Below are positions 7,277 through 15,761 of a DNA stretch of 36,979 bases, piece by piece (position 1 is the stretch's first letter; each line of letters opens with the position of its first letter). Both the position numbers and the translations under genes were made by a program. The DNA is taken from contig JACQVH010000050.1 of NCBI GenBank assembly GCA_016209895.1, positions 1 to 36,979 on the forward strand, in the 5' to 3' direction. A model generated the notes under the pieces. The model saw only the letters and a list, made by a program, of their open reading frames with translations, was not told the DNA's origin and ran no database searches. This DNA is from Candidatus Hydrogenedentota bacterium (lineage in GTDB: Bacteria; Hydrogenedentota; Hydrogenedentia; Hydrogenedentales; SLHB01).

Positions 7277-8902
7277 ATGATGTTGTCCAAGATTGAGCGA
7301 AATAGGAATTCGGCAGATCAGATTCCGGAGCAGTACGCGGCCTGGCAATTGTTCGGGGCCGGCATGGAGAACGTCGGGAAAGACGGCAAGCCGGTGACGC
7401 TGCCGTTGCGCGAACCCAGTGAGAACGAGATTCTCTTGCGCGTGGATGCGCTCGGGCTGTGTCAGTCCGACCTGAAGATTATTCAGCAAGGGAGCAAGCA
7501 CGCCCGATTACGCGGTCGAGACTTGAGCACGGAACCGACCGTGTTGGGGCATGAATGCGCGGCCACCGTAGTGAAGGTCGGCAAACGCTGGAAAGACAAG
7601 TTCCATGCGGGGGAACGTTATATTGTCCAGGCGGACATTTATTACAAGGGCCTCGGGTATGCCTTCGGCTACCTCATCCCCGGCGGCCTGGCACAGTATT
7701 GCTATCTCGACGAAAGGGCGTTGGACGGCGATGAAGGCTGCTATCTATTGCCGGTAAGACCGGAGACGGGATACAGCCAGTCGGCGCTTGCTGAGCCGTG
7801 GGCCTGCGTCGAGATGTCGTACAACCTCGACGACCGGCGCGCGCCGGGCACGGGCCGTATGCTGATTGTGACGGACCAGCCATCCGCGTGGGCGAAGTCT
7901 TACCCGGATGCCTTGGTCGCTACACGTTTGGCGACTCAGTTTCCTGAGGCGGAATTTGATGACGTGATTGCGGAATCGCCGACGCCCGGTATCGTCAATT
8001 TGCTCGCGCCGCGGCTGCGCAAGAACGGCGTCATGTATCTGCTCGGAACACCCGCCGAGGCGGGCGCCGCCGCACTCGATATCGGGCGGATTCACTATGA
8101 GGGAGTACGCTTTTTCGGGGGCGCGACGGATTTGCAGACCCTCGCCGAACGGCACGCTCGCCACGACTTGCTGCCCGGCGGCGACGCCTTGTTTATCGGC
8201 GCCGGTGGGCCGATGGGCCAGATGCATGTCCAGCGCGCGCTCGAAGTCAAGAATCGGCCGCGGCGCGTGGTGGTGACGGACTTGGACCGAGGCCGCCTGG
8301 ACCATATCCAGAAACGTTTTCACGATCTTGCGGAGCAAAACGGCGTCGAGTTGCTCACGTTCGCGCCCAGTCAGTTCGCCAACCAGCAAGCGATGGATGC
8401 TCACGTCCGCTCCCTCACTCCGGGCGGCTACAGCGACGTGATCATTCTTGCGCCCGCAGCGGCCGTGGTGTCGTACGGGGCGGGAATGGCGGCGGATTTT
8501 GCGCTGATCAATATCTTCGCCGGGGTCGGGATCGGAAACGTGGCCGCCGTATCGCTGCACGATTTGTGTCGCGGCGTGAAGCTCATCGGTTCGAGCGGGT
8601 CGCGGATCAGCGATCTTCGAAAAGTCCTCGAGATGGTCGAGTCTCGACAACTCAACACCAATTTCAGCGTCGCCGCGGTCGGCGGCCTCAACGCGGCCAA
8701 GCAAGGCATCGAGGCCCTGCGCGACGCGCGTTTTCCCGGCAAGACGGTCATCTATCCGCAGATTCCGGAACTGCCGTTAATGGCGGTGGAAGACGTGCCC
8801 GAACACGTGCCGGAGCTGCGAGGCAAACTGGGACCGCAAAATTCGTGGACCCAAGAGGCCGAGGCGACGTTGCTCGAGAAGTTTGCGGCACCAAAACAAT
8901 GA
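7277..8902 (+). CDS. large zinc-dependent medium-chain dehydrogenase, SorE-like
   Basis: The 541-residue protein begins with a GroES-like alcohol dehydrogenase fold: zinc ligand Cys62 in ALGLCQSD and GHECAATVVKVG (91-102, with His92-Glu93). A Rossmann segment with G-A-G-G-P-M-G-Q-M lies near 310. It is much longer than the usual 340-420 residues, with extra sequence around 190-290 that also looks nucleotide-fold-like. Relatives are annotated as L-sorbose-1-phosphate reductases, which form D-glucitol-6-phosphate. The next gene encodes a SrlD-type dehydrogenase that would oxidise that product, which supports the assignment, but it is inference. The ATG at 7280 is better spaced from GAGGA than the one at 7277. 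Confidence 0.75.
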   Translation: MMLSKIERNRNSADQIPEQYAAWQLFGAGMENVGKDGKPVTLPLREPSENEILLRVDALGLCQSDLKIIQQGSKHARLRGRDLSTEPTVLGHECAATVVKVGKRWKDKFHAGERYIVQADIYYKGLGYAFGYLIPGGLAQYCYLDERALDGDEGCYLLPVRPETGYSQSALAEPWACVEMSYNLDDRRAPGTGRMLIVTDQPSAWAKSYPDALVATRLATQFPEAEFDDVIAESPTPGIVNLLAPRLRKNGVMYLLGTPAEAGAAALDIGRIHYEGVRFFGGATDLQTLAERHARHDLLPGGDALFIGAGGPMGQMHVQRALEVKNRPRRVVVTDLDRGRLDHIQKRFHDLAEQNGVELLTFAPSQFANQQAMDAHVRSLTPGGYSDVIILAPAAAVVSYGAGMAADFALINIFAGVGIGNVAAVSLHDLCRGVKLIGSSGSRISDLRKVLEMVESRQLNTNFSVAAVGGLNAAKQGIEALRDARFPGKTVIYPQIPELPLMAVEDVPEHVPELRGKLGPQNSWTQEAEATLLEKFAAPKQ

Positions 8903-8924
8903 TGACGGGGAATGACGGGTCAGA

Positions 8925-8955
8925 CTTGTCGGACGTGTCCGACCTGTCCGACAAG
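8925..8955 (+). repeat. hairpin built from GTCCGAC heptamers
   Basis: CTTGTCGGAC (8925-8934) and GTCCGACAAG (8946-8955) form a perfect 10-bp stem around an 11-base loop that holds a third GTCCGAC. It lies in the 70-base gap between the SorE-like and SrlD-like genes. There is no T run after it, so it looks more like an mRNA-processing or repeat-expansion site than an intrinsic terminator. Confidence 0.6.
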
Positions 8956-8972
8956 GGGTATCACACAATTTC

Positions 8973-9761
8973 ATGGGAAGACTAGAAGGAAAGAAAGCGG
9001 TCGTCACCGGAGCGGCGCAGGGCCTTGGTGCGGCTATAGTCGAGCGGCTGGCCGAAGAAGGCTGCGACGTCGTGGCCTGGGACCTCAACCGGGCGGGCGT
9101 AGAACAGACCGCACGGCAAATTGGGGAACGAACGGGCCGGAAAGTCTACGGCCGTGTTCTCGACGTAACCGATGCCGCCGCCGCGCGCAGCGCCATGGAC
9201 GAGGCCGCCGACGTCCTGGGCGGGCTGGACATCGCCGTGTGCAATGCCGGCGTGCTGTTCGCCGGCGACTCGATCGGGTTCGACATTGCCCAATGGCGCA
9301 AAGTGATCGAAGTAAACTTGGTAGGATATTTCATCACGGCCCGCGAAGCGGCCCGCGTGATGCTCAAGTTCGGCGGCGGTTCAATCATTCAAATTAATTC
9401 CAAGTCTGGAAAGAAGGGCAGCTACAAGAACACGCCCTACTGCGCCTCCAAATTCGGCGGCATCGGCGTCACGCAAAGCCTCGCCTACGAATTCGCCGAG
9501 AAGAACATCCGCGTCAACGCCGTCTGCCCCGGCAACCTCCTCGATTCCCCGCTCTGGGTGGACAGCCTCTACAAGCAATATTCGCAGCGCCTCGGCCTCA
9601 CTGAAGCGGAAGTGCGGCAACGCTACATTGATCAAGTGCCCATGAAGCGTGGCTGCACCTACCGTGACGTCACCAACCTCGTCGTTTTCCTCGCGTCCGA
9701 CGAATCCGGTTACATGACCGGCCAAGCCATCAACATTACCGGCGGCCAGGAAATGCGGTAG
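8973..9761 (+). CDS. short-chain dehydrogenase, sorbitol-6-phosphate 2-dehydrogenase type
   Basis: The 262-residue protein is a classical SDR: cofactor loop T-G-A-A-Q-G-L-G (12-19), N91-A-G, and the catalytic set Ser143, Tyr156 and Lys160 (NTPYCASKFGG). The C-terminal half, with GNLLDSPLWVDSLYKQYSQR, YIDQVPMKRGC and TGQAINITGGQEM, closely follows SrlD, which oxidises D-glucitol-6-phosphate to fructose-6-phosphate with NAD. Asp37 in VVAWDLNR favours NAD over NADP. Together with the preceding SorE-like gene it could form a two-step route from a ketose phosphate to fructose-6-phosphate. The exact polyol substrate is not proven. Confidence 0.85.
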   Translation: MGRLEGKKAVVTGAAQGLGAAIVERLAEEGCDVVAWDLNRAGVEQTARQIGERTGRKVYGRVLDVTDAAAARSAMDEAADVLGGLDIAVCNAGVLFAGDSIGFDIAQWRKVIEVNLVGYFITAREAARVMLKFGGGSIIQINSKSGKKGSYKNTPYCASKFGGIGVTQSLAYEFAEKNIRVNAVCPGNLLDSPLWVDSLYKQYSQRLGLTEAEVRQRYIDQVPMKRGCTYRDVTNLVVFLASDESGYMTGQAINITGGQEMR

Positions 9762-9823
9762 CAATGGTTGATCGATCGGTTCGACTGACGATCCAGTCCC
9801 GAATATCTTGGGAGTTTTGGCCC

Positions 9824-10855
9824 ATGCGATGGCGATTCGTTGCGATTGCGATCTTTATCTTGTGGTATGGTGGCTCGAGTTGGGGGGCCTCGATCATCGT
9901 GGCCGCGTCCAATTCCTCGCCCGAATCGAAAGCCCGAGCAGACTTGGTATGCGATGGAACCGACGACCAAGTGGAACTCCGCACATCGCTTACGAAGGCG
10001 GGCACGTTCAAGTTCCTGTTAGACCGGAATCCGGCCAAGCAGTTTGAGGTTGAATGCTACGGAAAACACTCTGTCGAATGGCTGCCCGGGGACTATTACC
10101 TCGGCGCGACGCTGACTATTCCCGACGCCGTTGATGTAGCGATACATGCCGAAGGCGTTTACCTTCACTACCGGCCTACCGATGGCGACGCCGTGGTCGT
10201 TACCGGCGCCAACCGGTGCCGGTATTACTTCGGCACAATCGAATTGGGATCGGCTGGCGCAGCCCTGCGCATCAAGCCGACAGCGGCGATGCCCACCCTT
10301 CAGAGCAAAATCAGTTTTTCGGGTCTCGTGGGGAAGAATCAGAAGGGGACCGGACTCTACGTGGATTCAAGTGTCGAGAACGTGTGCACGAACTGGTTCG
10401 AGGGTACCGACGTTTCCGGGTTCAACACGGGTGTGTACGTTGGCGCCGCCGGAGCGAAGGGAGAGCCGGGCGCGGGCAAGAGCGATACCAACTGGTTCTG
10501 GTTCAGCTATATCCGGATGTGTACCACGTGTATTCAGGAGATGAACGCCGGAGTTGACGACAACGTGTGGCAAGTGAACGTGGACGCCAGTCTCCCCAAC
10601 TCGACGGGCATTCATATTGGCGGAAAATACGGCAAGTGGTACATCATCGCGGGCGCGTGGCAAAACGAGCGCGTCAATAAGGTACTTGTCCTCGATCCTG
10701 GGACGGCCCACAACGTTATCGAGGTGCATCCCCCCATTAGGCAGTTCCAATGGCAAGACGACAGCGGCAATAAGACCAACGTCATATTGGGTAGCGCGTC
10801 AAGAAAATTCAATAGAGACAAGCCGGCGATAAATAGAGGCAATCGCCAGGAATAA
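9824..10855 (+). CDS. secreted right-handed beta-helix-like protein of unknown function
   Basis: I do not recognise a named family. Starting at the ATG at 9824 gives 343 residues with a clear signal peptide (MRWRFVAIAIFILWYG, cut near SWGAS); an upstream in-frame ATG at 9764 would bury it. GGGAG lies ten bases ahead of the chosen start. After ADLVCDGTDDQVEL, a motif common at the start of pectate-lyase-like folds, the chain consists of short strands with turns such as LPGDYYLGATLTIPD and GTGLYVDSSVENV. No catalytic residues can be assigned. It follows the SDR gene by about 60 bases and may be the last gene of the sugar run, acting outside the cell. It converges with the next gene. Confidence 0.65.
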   Translation: MRWRFVAIAIFILWYGGSSWGASIIVAASNSSPESKARADLVCDGTDDQVELRTSLTKAGTFKFLLDRNPAKQFEVECYGKHSVEWLPGDYYLGATLTIPDAVDVAIHAEGVYLHYRPTDGDAVVVTGANRCRYYFGTIELGSAGAALRIKPTAAMPTLQSKISFSGLVGKNQKGTGLYVDSSVENVCTNWFEGTDVSGFNTGVYVGAAGAKGEPGAGKSDTNWFWFSYIRMCTTCIQEMNAGVDDNVWQVNVDASLPNSTGIHIGGKYGKWYIIAGAWQNERVNKVLVLDPGTAHNVIEVHPPIRQFQWQDDSGNKTNVILGSASRKFNRDKPAINRGNRQE

Positions 10856-10883
10856 TGGGTGCCTGCCCGAACCGCGCACGCCG

Positions 10884-12266
10884 TCAGAATCGAGCCAAGA
10901 CCAGGTCTGTGCCCGGCGTCTTTCCGCTGGTGTCGCCGAGACCGTCGTTGTCTTCCATGTCTGCGCCGGAGCTATATAGAATGTAGCTGCCTTCGACCGG
11001 CTGCCACCGGAAGGATTCGCCGGTAAAGGGGTCTTCCGGAAGTTGAGGCAGATAACTCGGCGCCAATTCGCTGAGCGAAGTAGGCAACGAATCATGGTCC
11101 AGCACATACAACCGAATGGCTGCTGCCACGATGGTCCCGCGGACTTGCGCGCGGGTGCGGGCCTCGGCCTCCGGCAACTCCAGGTACCCCGACATGATGG
11201 TTCCGCTCAACGGGTCGGCCATCAGGTCGCTCGTGTCCACCGTCTGTGCTTCGTAAAAGGGCAAGGCCAGATAGTCGCCCAGGAAACGTGCCGGATTGGT
11301 CAGCAGTACTTCTCTCTCATCCGGGGTGAGCGCGTCGAAGTCGCCGGCACGCCTTCTTTCTTCCAGCCAGGAATCTATCCATTGCAGTTCGGTCGCGGCG
11401 GCGTTCTGGAGAATGTCGAATCGCGCATCTTCGGCCTGCAATCGAGTGATCAATGACCGGTAGTCCTCAGCGGATGCATTCGTCCCGGAGGCCAAGTTAG
11501 TCATGGAATTAGTTGCGATGTTGATCATCGCATAGCCCACAAGCGCATTAATGATAGCTCCGCCGTTGGTCGAGTCAGTCCCGAACTGCACCAGCGTGAC
11601 GTAATCATCGAACGCGCTGCTGTAATTCCCTTGCAGCCCTTCCCATTCCATTTGCATGGCCAAGGCGCGGGTGAGGTTCCGAAAATTGGCGAGGTAGGGC
11701 ATGGGTTCATCGGGTCCGCGGGGTAACGGCGCTTGGGCTGTGCCGGCCGCCAACCCTTCCCGAAGGGCGTCGAACGCTACTTGGCATTTTTCGAAGAACG
11801 TCCGTAGTTCGGGGTCGTCTACCCATCCCTCTGCCCGCATCTTATCCAACAGCGCGCGGAATTTTTCAAAATCGAATCCGGGCAGCAGTTCCGCGGCCCG
11901 AAGGAAATAGTGAAAGCCATTGTCAGGGGAAACATCGCTTGACGAGATGACCTTCGACGTGGATGAATTGGCCGCTAGTTGATTGCGATAGGCCTCCCAG
12001 GCCGTGCGCAGAGATTCCAAGAAAGACGCGGATAACGTTTCGGAAACTTTCGCAATTGCCGAACTCCCGTCGCGCCGTCGTGCTGCATCATTCCGTGGTC
12101 GAGCATTCCGCCGCAAGGCGCCTGAAGGTCGCGCAGTACTTTGGACGGCATCCGGCCGAATAACCTCACTGGGCGGCCGCCCCGCCTCCCGCAAGCTAAT
12201 GGTAAGAAGGACAACTACCACCGCAATTCCCACCAGCCCGCTCACCACCAGTATCTTCTTTGGCAT
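10884..12266 (-). CDS. membrane-anchored protein of unknown function
   Basis: The 460-residue product from the ATG at 12264-12266 begins with two lysines and one hydrophobic segment (ILVVSGLVGIAVVVVLLTI), so it is probably anchored with most of the chain outside. The middle is helical and mentions no recognised motif. The C-terminal part reads AIRLYVLDHDSLPTSLSEL, then LPEDPFTGESFRW and YILYSSGADMEDNDG. This layout, reminiscent of pseudopilin C-terminal regions with an aspartate-rich loop, recurs in large uncharacterised proteins of planctomycete-like bacteria. An upstream in-frame start at 12347 is possible but would put the membrane segment internal. Confidence 0.65.
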   Translation of the reverse strand: MPKKILVVSGLVGIAVVVVLLTISLREAGRPPSEVIRPDAVQSTARPSGALRRNARPRNDAARRRDGSSAIAKVSETLSASFLESLRTAWEAYRNQLAANSSTSKVISSSDVSPDNGFHYFLRAAELLPGFDFEKFRALLDKMRAEGWVDDPELRTFFEKCQVAFDALREGLAAGTAQAPLPRGPDEPMPYLANFRNLTRALAMQMEWEGLQGNYSSAFDDYVTLVQFGTDSTNGGAIINALVGYAMINIATNSMTNLASGTNASAEDYRSLITRLQAEDARFDILQNAAATELQWIDSWLEERRRAGDFDALTPDEREVLLTNPARFLGDYLALPFYEAQTVDTSDLMADPLSGTIMSGYLELPEAEARTRAQVRGTIVAAAIRLYVLDHDSLPTSLSELAPSYLPQLPEDPFTGESFRWQPVEGSYILYSSGADMEDNDGLGDTSGKTPGTDLVLARF

Positions 12267-12481
12267 ATCAGATCGTCCCCCCGCCAGACACACGGGAAAG
12301 AACCAAGGTCTCTTGAATATATGTCCGATTTTCGCGGGATCGATCAAAGAGGCAATTATTCAAGCCGAGGCGGTTCGTTTTCGCAGTGTCTTGCCGCTGA
12401 GTAAGTTTTCTCGTGGCCGGCGACGCAGGCGTTCATACGCCACGGGCCGTCTTTGTCGGCCCCCCACACCCACGGTTGCGT

Positions 12482-12880
12482 TCACGGTTTCGCCCAGTTC
12501 TCAACTTCCAAACCTGGTACCCGCCGGAAATGGCGTTCATTATTGGTCACCAGTTTGTAACCTAGTGTGATCGCGGTCGCCGCGATAACCAGGTCGAAGT
12601 CGTCCAAAACCGCGCCGCTCTTTCCCAAGGAGGCCTTCAGTGAAGCGAACGTCTCGATGACCGCACGGGTCACTTCGACTACTTGGAAAAGCTCCCCGGT
12701 ACGCCGTGCCCGGGCAAGGTTTTCCTCCCGCCGTTCCGATTTCAATGCCCCGAACAATAGTTCCCCGTAAGTGATAATCGAAATGGCCTTCGGGTGGGCC
12801 GAATGCCGTCGAAACTCCTCGAGCACCCACGCCTCCCCTTTCAAGGCGTAGATAATGATGTCGGTATCAATCAAATACAC
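12482..12880 (-). CDS. vapC: PIN-domain toxin, VapC/FitB type
   Basis: PIN-domain toxins are magnesium-dependent RNases. From the GTG at 12878-12880 the protein has 132 residues and begins MYLIDTDIIIYALKG, as the family does. Acidic active-site residues are visible: Asp5 and Asp7, Glu40 in TYGELLFG, and D93-D-F-D96; the TNNERHF motif near 112-118 completes the fold. An alternative GTG at 12904 adds eight residues. The gene overlaps the upstream antitoxin by 14 bases, so the two are translationally coupled. All key residues are present and it is probably active. Confidence 0.9.
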   Translation of the reverse strand: MYLIDTDIIIYALKGEAWVLEEFRRHSAHPKAISIITYGELLFGALKSERREENLARARRTGELFQVVEVTRAVIETFASLKASLGKSGAVLDDFDLVIAATAITLGYKLVTNNERHFRRVPGLEVENWAKP

Positions 12881-13142
12881 GCGTAGTCCGGAGGCGTCGC
12901 CCACTACGCCGGCTGCGCCGGATTTCCGCCGCGATAGTCTTGGCGGGCCGCTCGTCTTTCCAGGTGCCAGACATTTCCAGGAAGGCCTCCGTGGCGTCGG
13001 ATGGGTTCGCCGAGAGCCGCGCCAGGAACGCCTGGATCAGCGTGACTACTTCTTGGCTAATGGAGCGATTGTCTTGTGCCGCCCGCGCCGCGAGCGCTCG
13101 ATACAGGTTGTCGTCAATGCCTTTCACTTGCAATGTCGCCAT
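12867..13142 (-). CDS. vapB: FitA/VapB-type ribbon-helix-helix antitoxin
   Basis: The 91-residue protein starts MATLQVKGIDDNLYRALAAR, with an N-terminal beta strand and two helices typical of FitA-like ribbon-helix-helix DNA-binding antitoxins; AAQDNRSISQEV is the second-helix signature. The C-terminal half would wrap around the PIN toxin. The ATG at 13140-13142 has GGGAG ten bases upstream. The protein should bind the paired palindromes about 60-90 bases upstream (13202-13231) and repress its own operon, as known for FitAB and VapBC; that is inference. Confidence 0.87.
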   Translation of the reverse strand: MATLQVKGIDDNLYRALAARAAQDNRSISQEVVTLIQAFLARLSANPSDATEAFLEMSGTWKDERPAKTIAAEIRRSRRSGRRLRTTRVFD

Positions 13143-13201
13143 GTTCAACACTCTCCCGGAAAATTCGGTCCGTTTATCACCTTGGTCAGGTTATCACGAT
13201 G

Positions 13202-13230
13202 TTCATGAAAAATCAATAGAATTTCATGAA
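13202..13230. promoter_or_regulatory. candidate operator: two TTCATGAA palindromes
   Basis: TTCATGAA occurs at 13202-13209 and 13223-13230, each self-complementary, with centres 21 bases apart (two helical turns). Together, as GTTCATGAAA...TTTCATGAAC, they also form a larger inverted repeat. On the minus strand a TTGATT lies between them, as a possible -35. The location upstream of vapB fits binding by a dimer of ribbon-helix-helix dimers. Confidence 0.6.
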
Positions 13231-13323
13231 CTCGGCAGGCTTCGCTTGATGCGGATTATGTGTCGCCGCGTCGAGTACAATAGTTCTCTTGACGCTTGCT
13301 TGCCCTTGTTTGTGACAACCGAT

Positions 13324-15123
13324 CTAAGATCGCTCCCCGATGACCGCTGCCAGTAAATTCCCCAATTGCTCTCGGGTTGAAATCAGCTCTTGATCGTTCA
13401 TCGTGTGCTTGTCTGGGGCAGCGGCGATATCGGTCTTGACGCGCTTCAGAAGCTTTCTTGCGGCGTCTACGTCTGCTTTTTTCGCTTTGTACTTCTTGGG
13501 ATGGGAGGCGATGTCGTCGAGGAGATACAGGTACCCGTAATCTTCGATCCCTTTCCGCACCACTTCCCAGCGGATGCTGCTGCAGATGCGGTTTTTACCG
13601 GGGTAGACGATGTGCGGATCGCCCGCCGGGAGCGGCAGGCGGTCGGCGCAGTAGATGCTCGCGCCCGTGGCATCGAGCCAGGGGGACACGTCCACGGGCG
13701 CGGGCACGTTCGACCAAGTCAGCCAATAGTTGTAGCCCCAATGCAGGAAGCCTTCGAGGTCGTGCGTGTACGAGAGCCAGAACAGGATACGGTTGCGGAT
13801 GGAGGGATAATCCAAAAATCGGTTCGGATACTTGCCTTGCGGCGCGAGGCAGACGTAGCTCCAGAACACCTCCTTGGATTTCCTTTGCTTGGCGGGCTTG
13901 ACGTGTTGAATCTGCGGCACGCGGATGTCAATCGCGCCTTCGAGTCCTTCGCTCATCACGGCATCAATAATCGGCACGCCGGGCAGCCACTTACGCACGC
14001 ATTTCGCGCGGTGTATCCAGGAGGCCTCGTTCGCCGGGATGGGTTCATCGGCGATGTGCTGAACGTAGCGTTCGGCCCAGCCGCGCTCCTTCAGATGCGC
14101 GTGAACGGCCTGCAAGTACGCCTTCATGTAGGGCTCGAACTGTTCTTCGGAAACTTTGCTGGGAGAGAGCTCAAGCGGCTGGCCGTCGGCCCCGAGTACA
14201 TGGAATCGGCCCCAGATGATCGGACTCTCCCAACCGCCCGAACGCCCCGCGACGTGGCTGCCTTCGATCCAGGTCACGCCCGCTTTCTTGAACGTCTCGA
14301 CCCACCGGTCCAGCGCCGTGAAATCGCATTGGAGCGCACCGGCCGCGTCCTGCCTCACTTGGACCAGTCCCCAGAACGGGGTGAGGATGGTGTCCTGCTT
14401 GTGCCGGGCCATGTCCTCCGCCACCTTCTCAATCCACGCCCAGCATTCCTCGGTCCACGGCGCGATGCGGTAGTAGTTCGCCAGTGCATCCACGCTGAAC
14501 CACTCGGTGTGGTGCAGGCGCGGCTCATCCGGCAACGTGAACGGCCACACCCTGAGTTCTAGCGGCACGTCGAAGTGGGTGGCTTGTCCGGCGCCATCGG
14601 TGAGATCAATTGCGAGCGCCCCTGAGTACGTCCCGGGACCGGTTCCCTTGGGCACGCGCACCGACACCCATAGCGGCTGTGTCCATTCGTCACGAATGCG
14701 AATGACGGGGTTTTCCAGGAAGGCGTCCGGGAAGAACGCCGGCGCTCTGCGCAAGTACATGGACGGATCGGTATTCTCTTTCGGATTGTTGAGGACGTAG
14801 GTGTACCAGACCCAATACGCCGAGAGATTCTCTTTCGAGAAAGTCGCGCCGTTCGGCCCCGCCAAGTCCGGCAAACTGAAGTGCGCCGAGGAAATCTCGA
14901 CGCCCTTCGGCACCCGCACAATGACTTGGGCGTCCTCCGTCTCATTCCGTGCCGCACGGAGTGTAATCGCAACTGAGGCGCCCTCCGGACGCGGCGTGTC
15001 TGGAAACACTTTATCTAACGAATGCGTCGTCCAATATTCGATGGACGCTGGGTAACACTTCCCGGACAGCGTCAGCATCCCGACCAACGCCATCGCGCAA
15101 ATGACTGTCAATTTCTCGTCCAT
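13324..15123 (-). CDS. secreted DUF4091-domain glycoside hydrolase-like protein
   Basis: The 599-residue protein from the ATG at 15121-15123 (GGGAGGAG just upstream) starts with a signal peptide (LTVICAMALVGMLTLSG). An N-terminal beta-sandwich covers about 35-200 (LRAARNETEDAQVIVRV, the usual opening). The middle looks like a TIM barrel: DTILTPFWGLVQV, TWIEGSHVAGRSGGWES, HIADEPIPANEASW, and then FLHWGYNYW. The C-terminal DUF4091 end is recognisable as SIRWEVVRKGIEDYGYLYLL. Relatives are extracellular proteins of polysaccharide utilisation. Acidic residues in HIADEP are candidates for catalysis, but no substrate is established. It diverges from the retropepsin-like gene. Confidence 0.8.
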   Translation of the reverse strand: MDEKLTVICAMALVGMLTLSGKCYPASIEYWTTHSLDKVFPDTPRPEGASVAITLRAARNETEDAQVIVRVPKGVEISSAHFSLPDLAGPNGATFSKENLSAYWVWYTYVLNNPKENTDPSMYLRRAPAFFPDAFLENPVIRIRDEWTQPLWVSVRVPKGTGPGTYSGALAIDLTDGAGQATHFDVPLELRVWPFTLPDEPRLHHTEWFSVDALANYYRIAPWTEECWAWIEKVAEDMARHKQDTILTPFWGLVQVRQDAAGALQCDFTALDRWVETFKKAGVTWIEGSHVAGRSGGWESPIIWGRFHVLGADGQPLELSPSKVSEEQFEPYMKAYLQAVHAHLKERGWAERYVQHIADEPIPANEASWIHRAKCVRKWLPGVPIIDAVMSEGLEGAIDIRVPQIQHVKPAKQRKSKEVFWSYVCLAPQGKYPNRFLDYPSIRNRILFWLSYTHDLEGFLHWGYNYWLTWSNVPAPVDVSPWLDATGASIYCADRLPLPAGDPHIVYPGKNRICSSIRWEVVRKGIEDYGYLYLLDDIASHPKKYKAKKADVDAARKLLKRVKTDIAAAPDKHTMNDQELISTREQLGNLLAAVIGERS

Positions 15124-15295
15124 GTCCCGCTCCTCCCGTTTCCCCAGCGGCCGATAGTGAAAGGCCCAAATCTCCCGCATGTTAGGAAATGCCGTTTGCC
15201 GAAGCAAACCAGGTCATATCGCGAGCGTACTGCGTCGCAACGACTTGACAAGGCACCGCCAACGGAGACAACCTCTAGGTATCGGAGGAAGTGGA

Positions 15296-15679
15296 ATGGG
15301 CATGTTCAAGATTCGAGCGAAGGTATCCAACAGCAAGAATCCAGAATTATCCTTCGAGGAGGAGTTTTGGATTGACGCCGGTGGCCTTTACTCTTTTGTC
15401 CCCGAAGACCGCCTTGAACGGATCGGCGTGGAACCTTCCGCAACGCGGAATCGGGTGCTCGCCGATGGAAGGCACGAAACCCCGCTGCTGGGTTTCTGCG
15501 ACTTCCGAATCGAGGGGATCGAAGGCTCCATCCCATGCCCAGTTATCTTCGCTCCGAAAGGTTCATTGTACCTGATCGGCGCCACGGCGCTGGAGACTTT
15601 CGGCGTCGAGGTGGACCCCATTCAAAAGAAACTCAAGCTGATTCTGGCTGTGATCGGCGGCTTTCTCGCCTCTTGTTGA
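15296..15679 (+). CDS. retropepsin-like (clan AA) aspartic protease-fold protein
   Basis: This 127-residue protein starts at the ATG at 15296, with GGAGGA seven bases upstream. It follows the layout of small bacterial retropepsin-like proteins: an N-terminal strand pair, FWIDAGGLYSFVP with the catalytic-loop Asp27, a flap-like region (VLADGRHETPLLGFCDFRIEG) and LIGATALETFGVEVDPIQKKL as the closing motif. The usual D-[TS]-G triad is D27-A-G here, so proteolytic activity is uncertain. Such genes often sit next to toxin-antitoxin loci, as this one does. Its role is unknown. Confidence 0.7.
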   Translation: MGMFKIRAKVSNSKNPELSFEEEFWIDAGGLYSFVPEDRLERIGVEPSATRNRVLADGRHETPLLGFCDFRIEGIEGSIPCPVIFAPKGSLYLIGATALETFGVEVDPIQKKLKLILAVIGGFLASC

Positions 15680-15761
15680 TCGACCGGACACCAACGGGTC
15701 CGGCCAGGATGTGCCGCCCTCCGTATTTCACGCCGAACCCGGTTGGTGGTATACTTGGGCT

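Noticed and set aside
7745..8704. Open frame antisense to the SorE-like dehydrogenase
   Set aside because: Shadow of a motif-supported gene on the other strand.
13390..14562. Long open frame antisense to the DUF4091 gene
   Set aside because: High GC gives long antisense frames; the translation has no family motifs, while the opposite strand encodes a clear signal peptide and domain.
15245..15250. Perfect TTGACA as a promoter for the retropepsin-like gene
   Set aside because: No acceptable -10 box at 16-19 bases.
15684..15703. Small stem CCGGAC/GTCCGG after the retropepsin-like gene as a terminator
   Set aside because: Only six base pairs and no T run.
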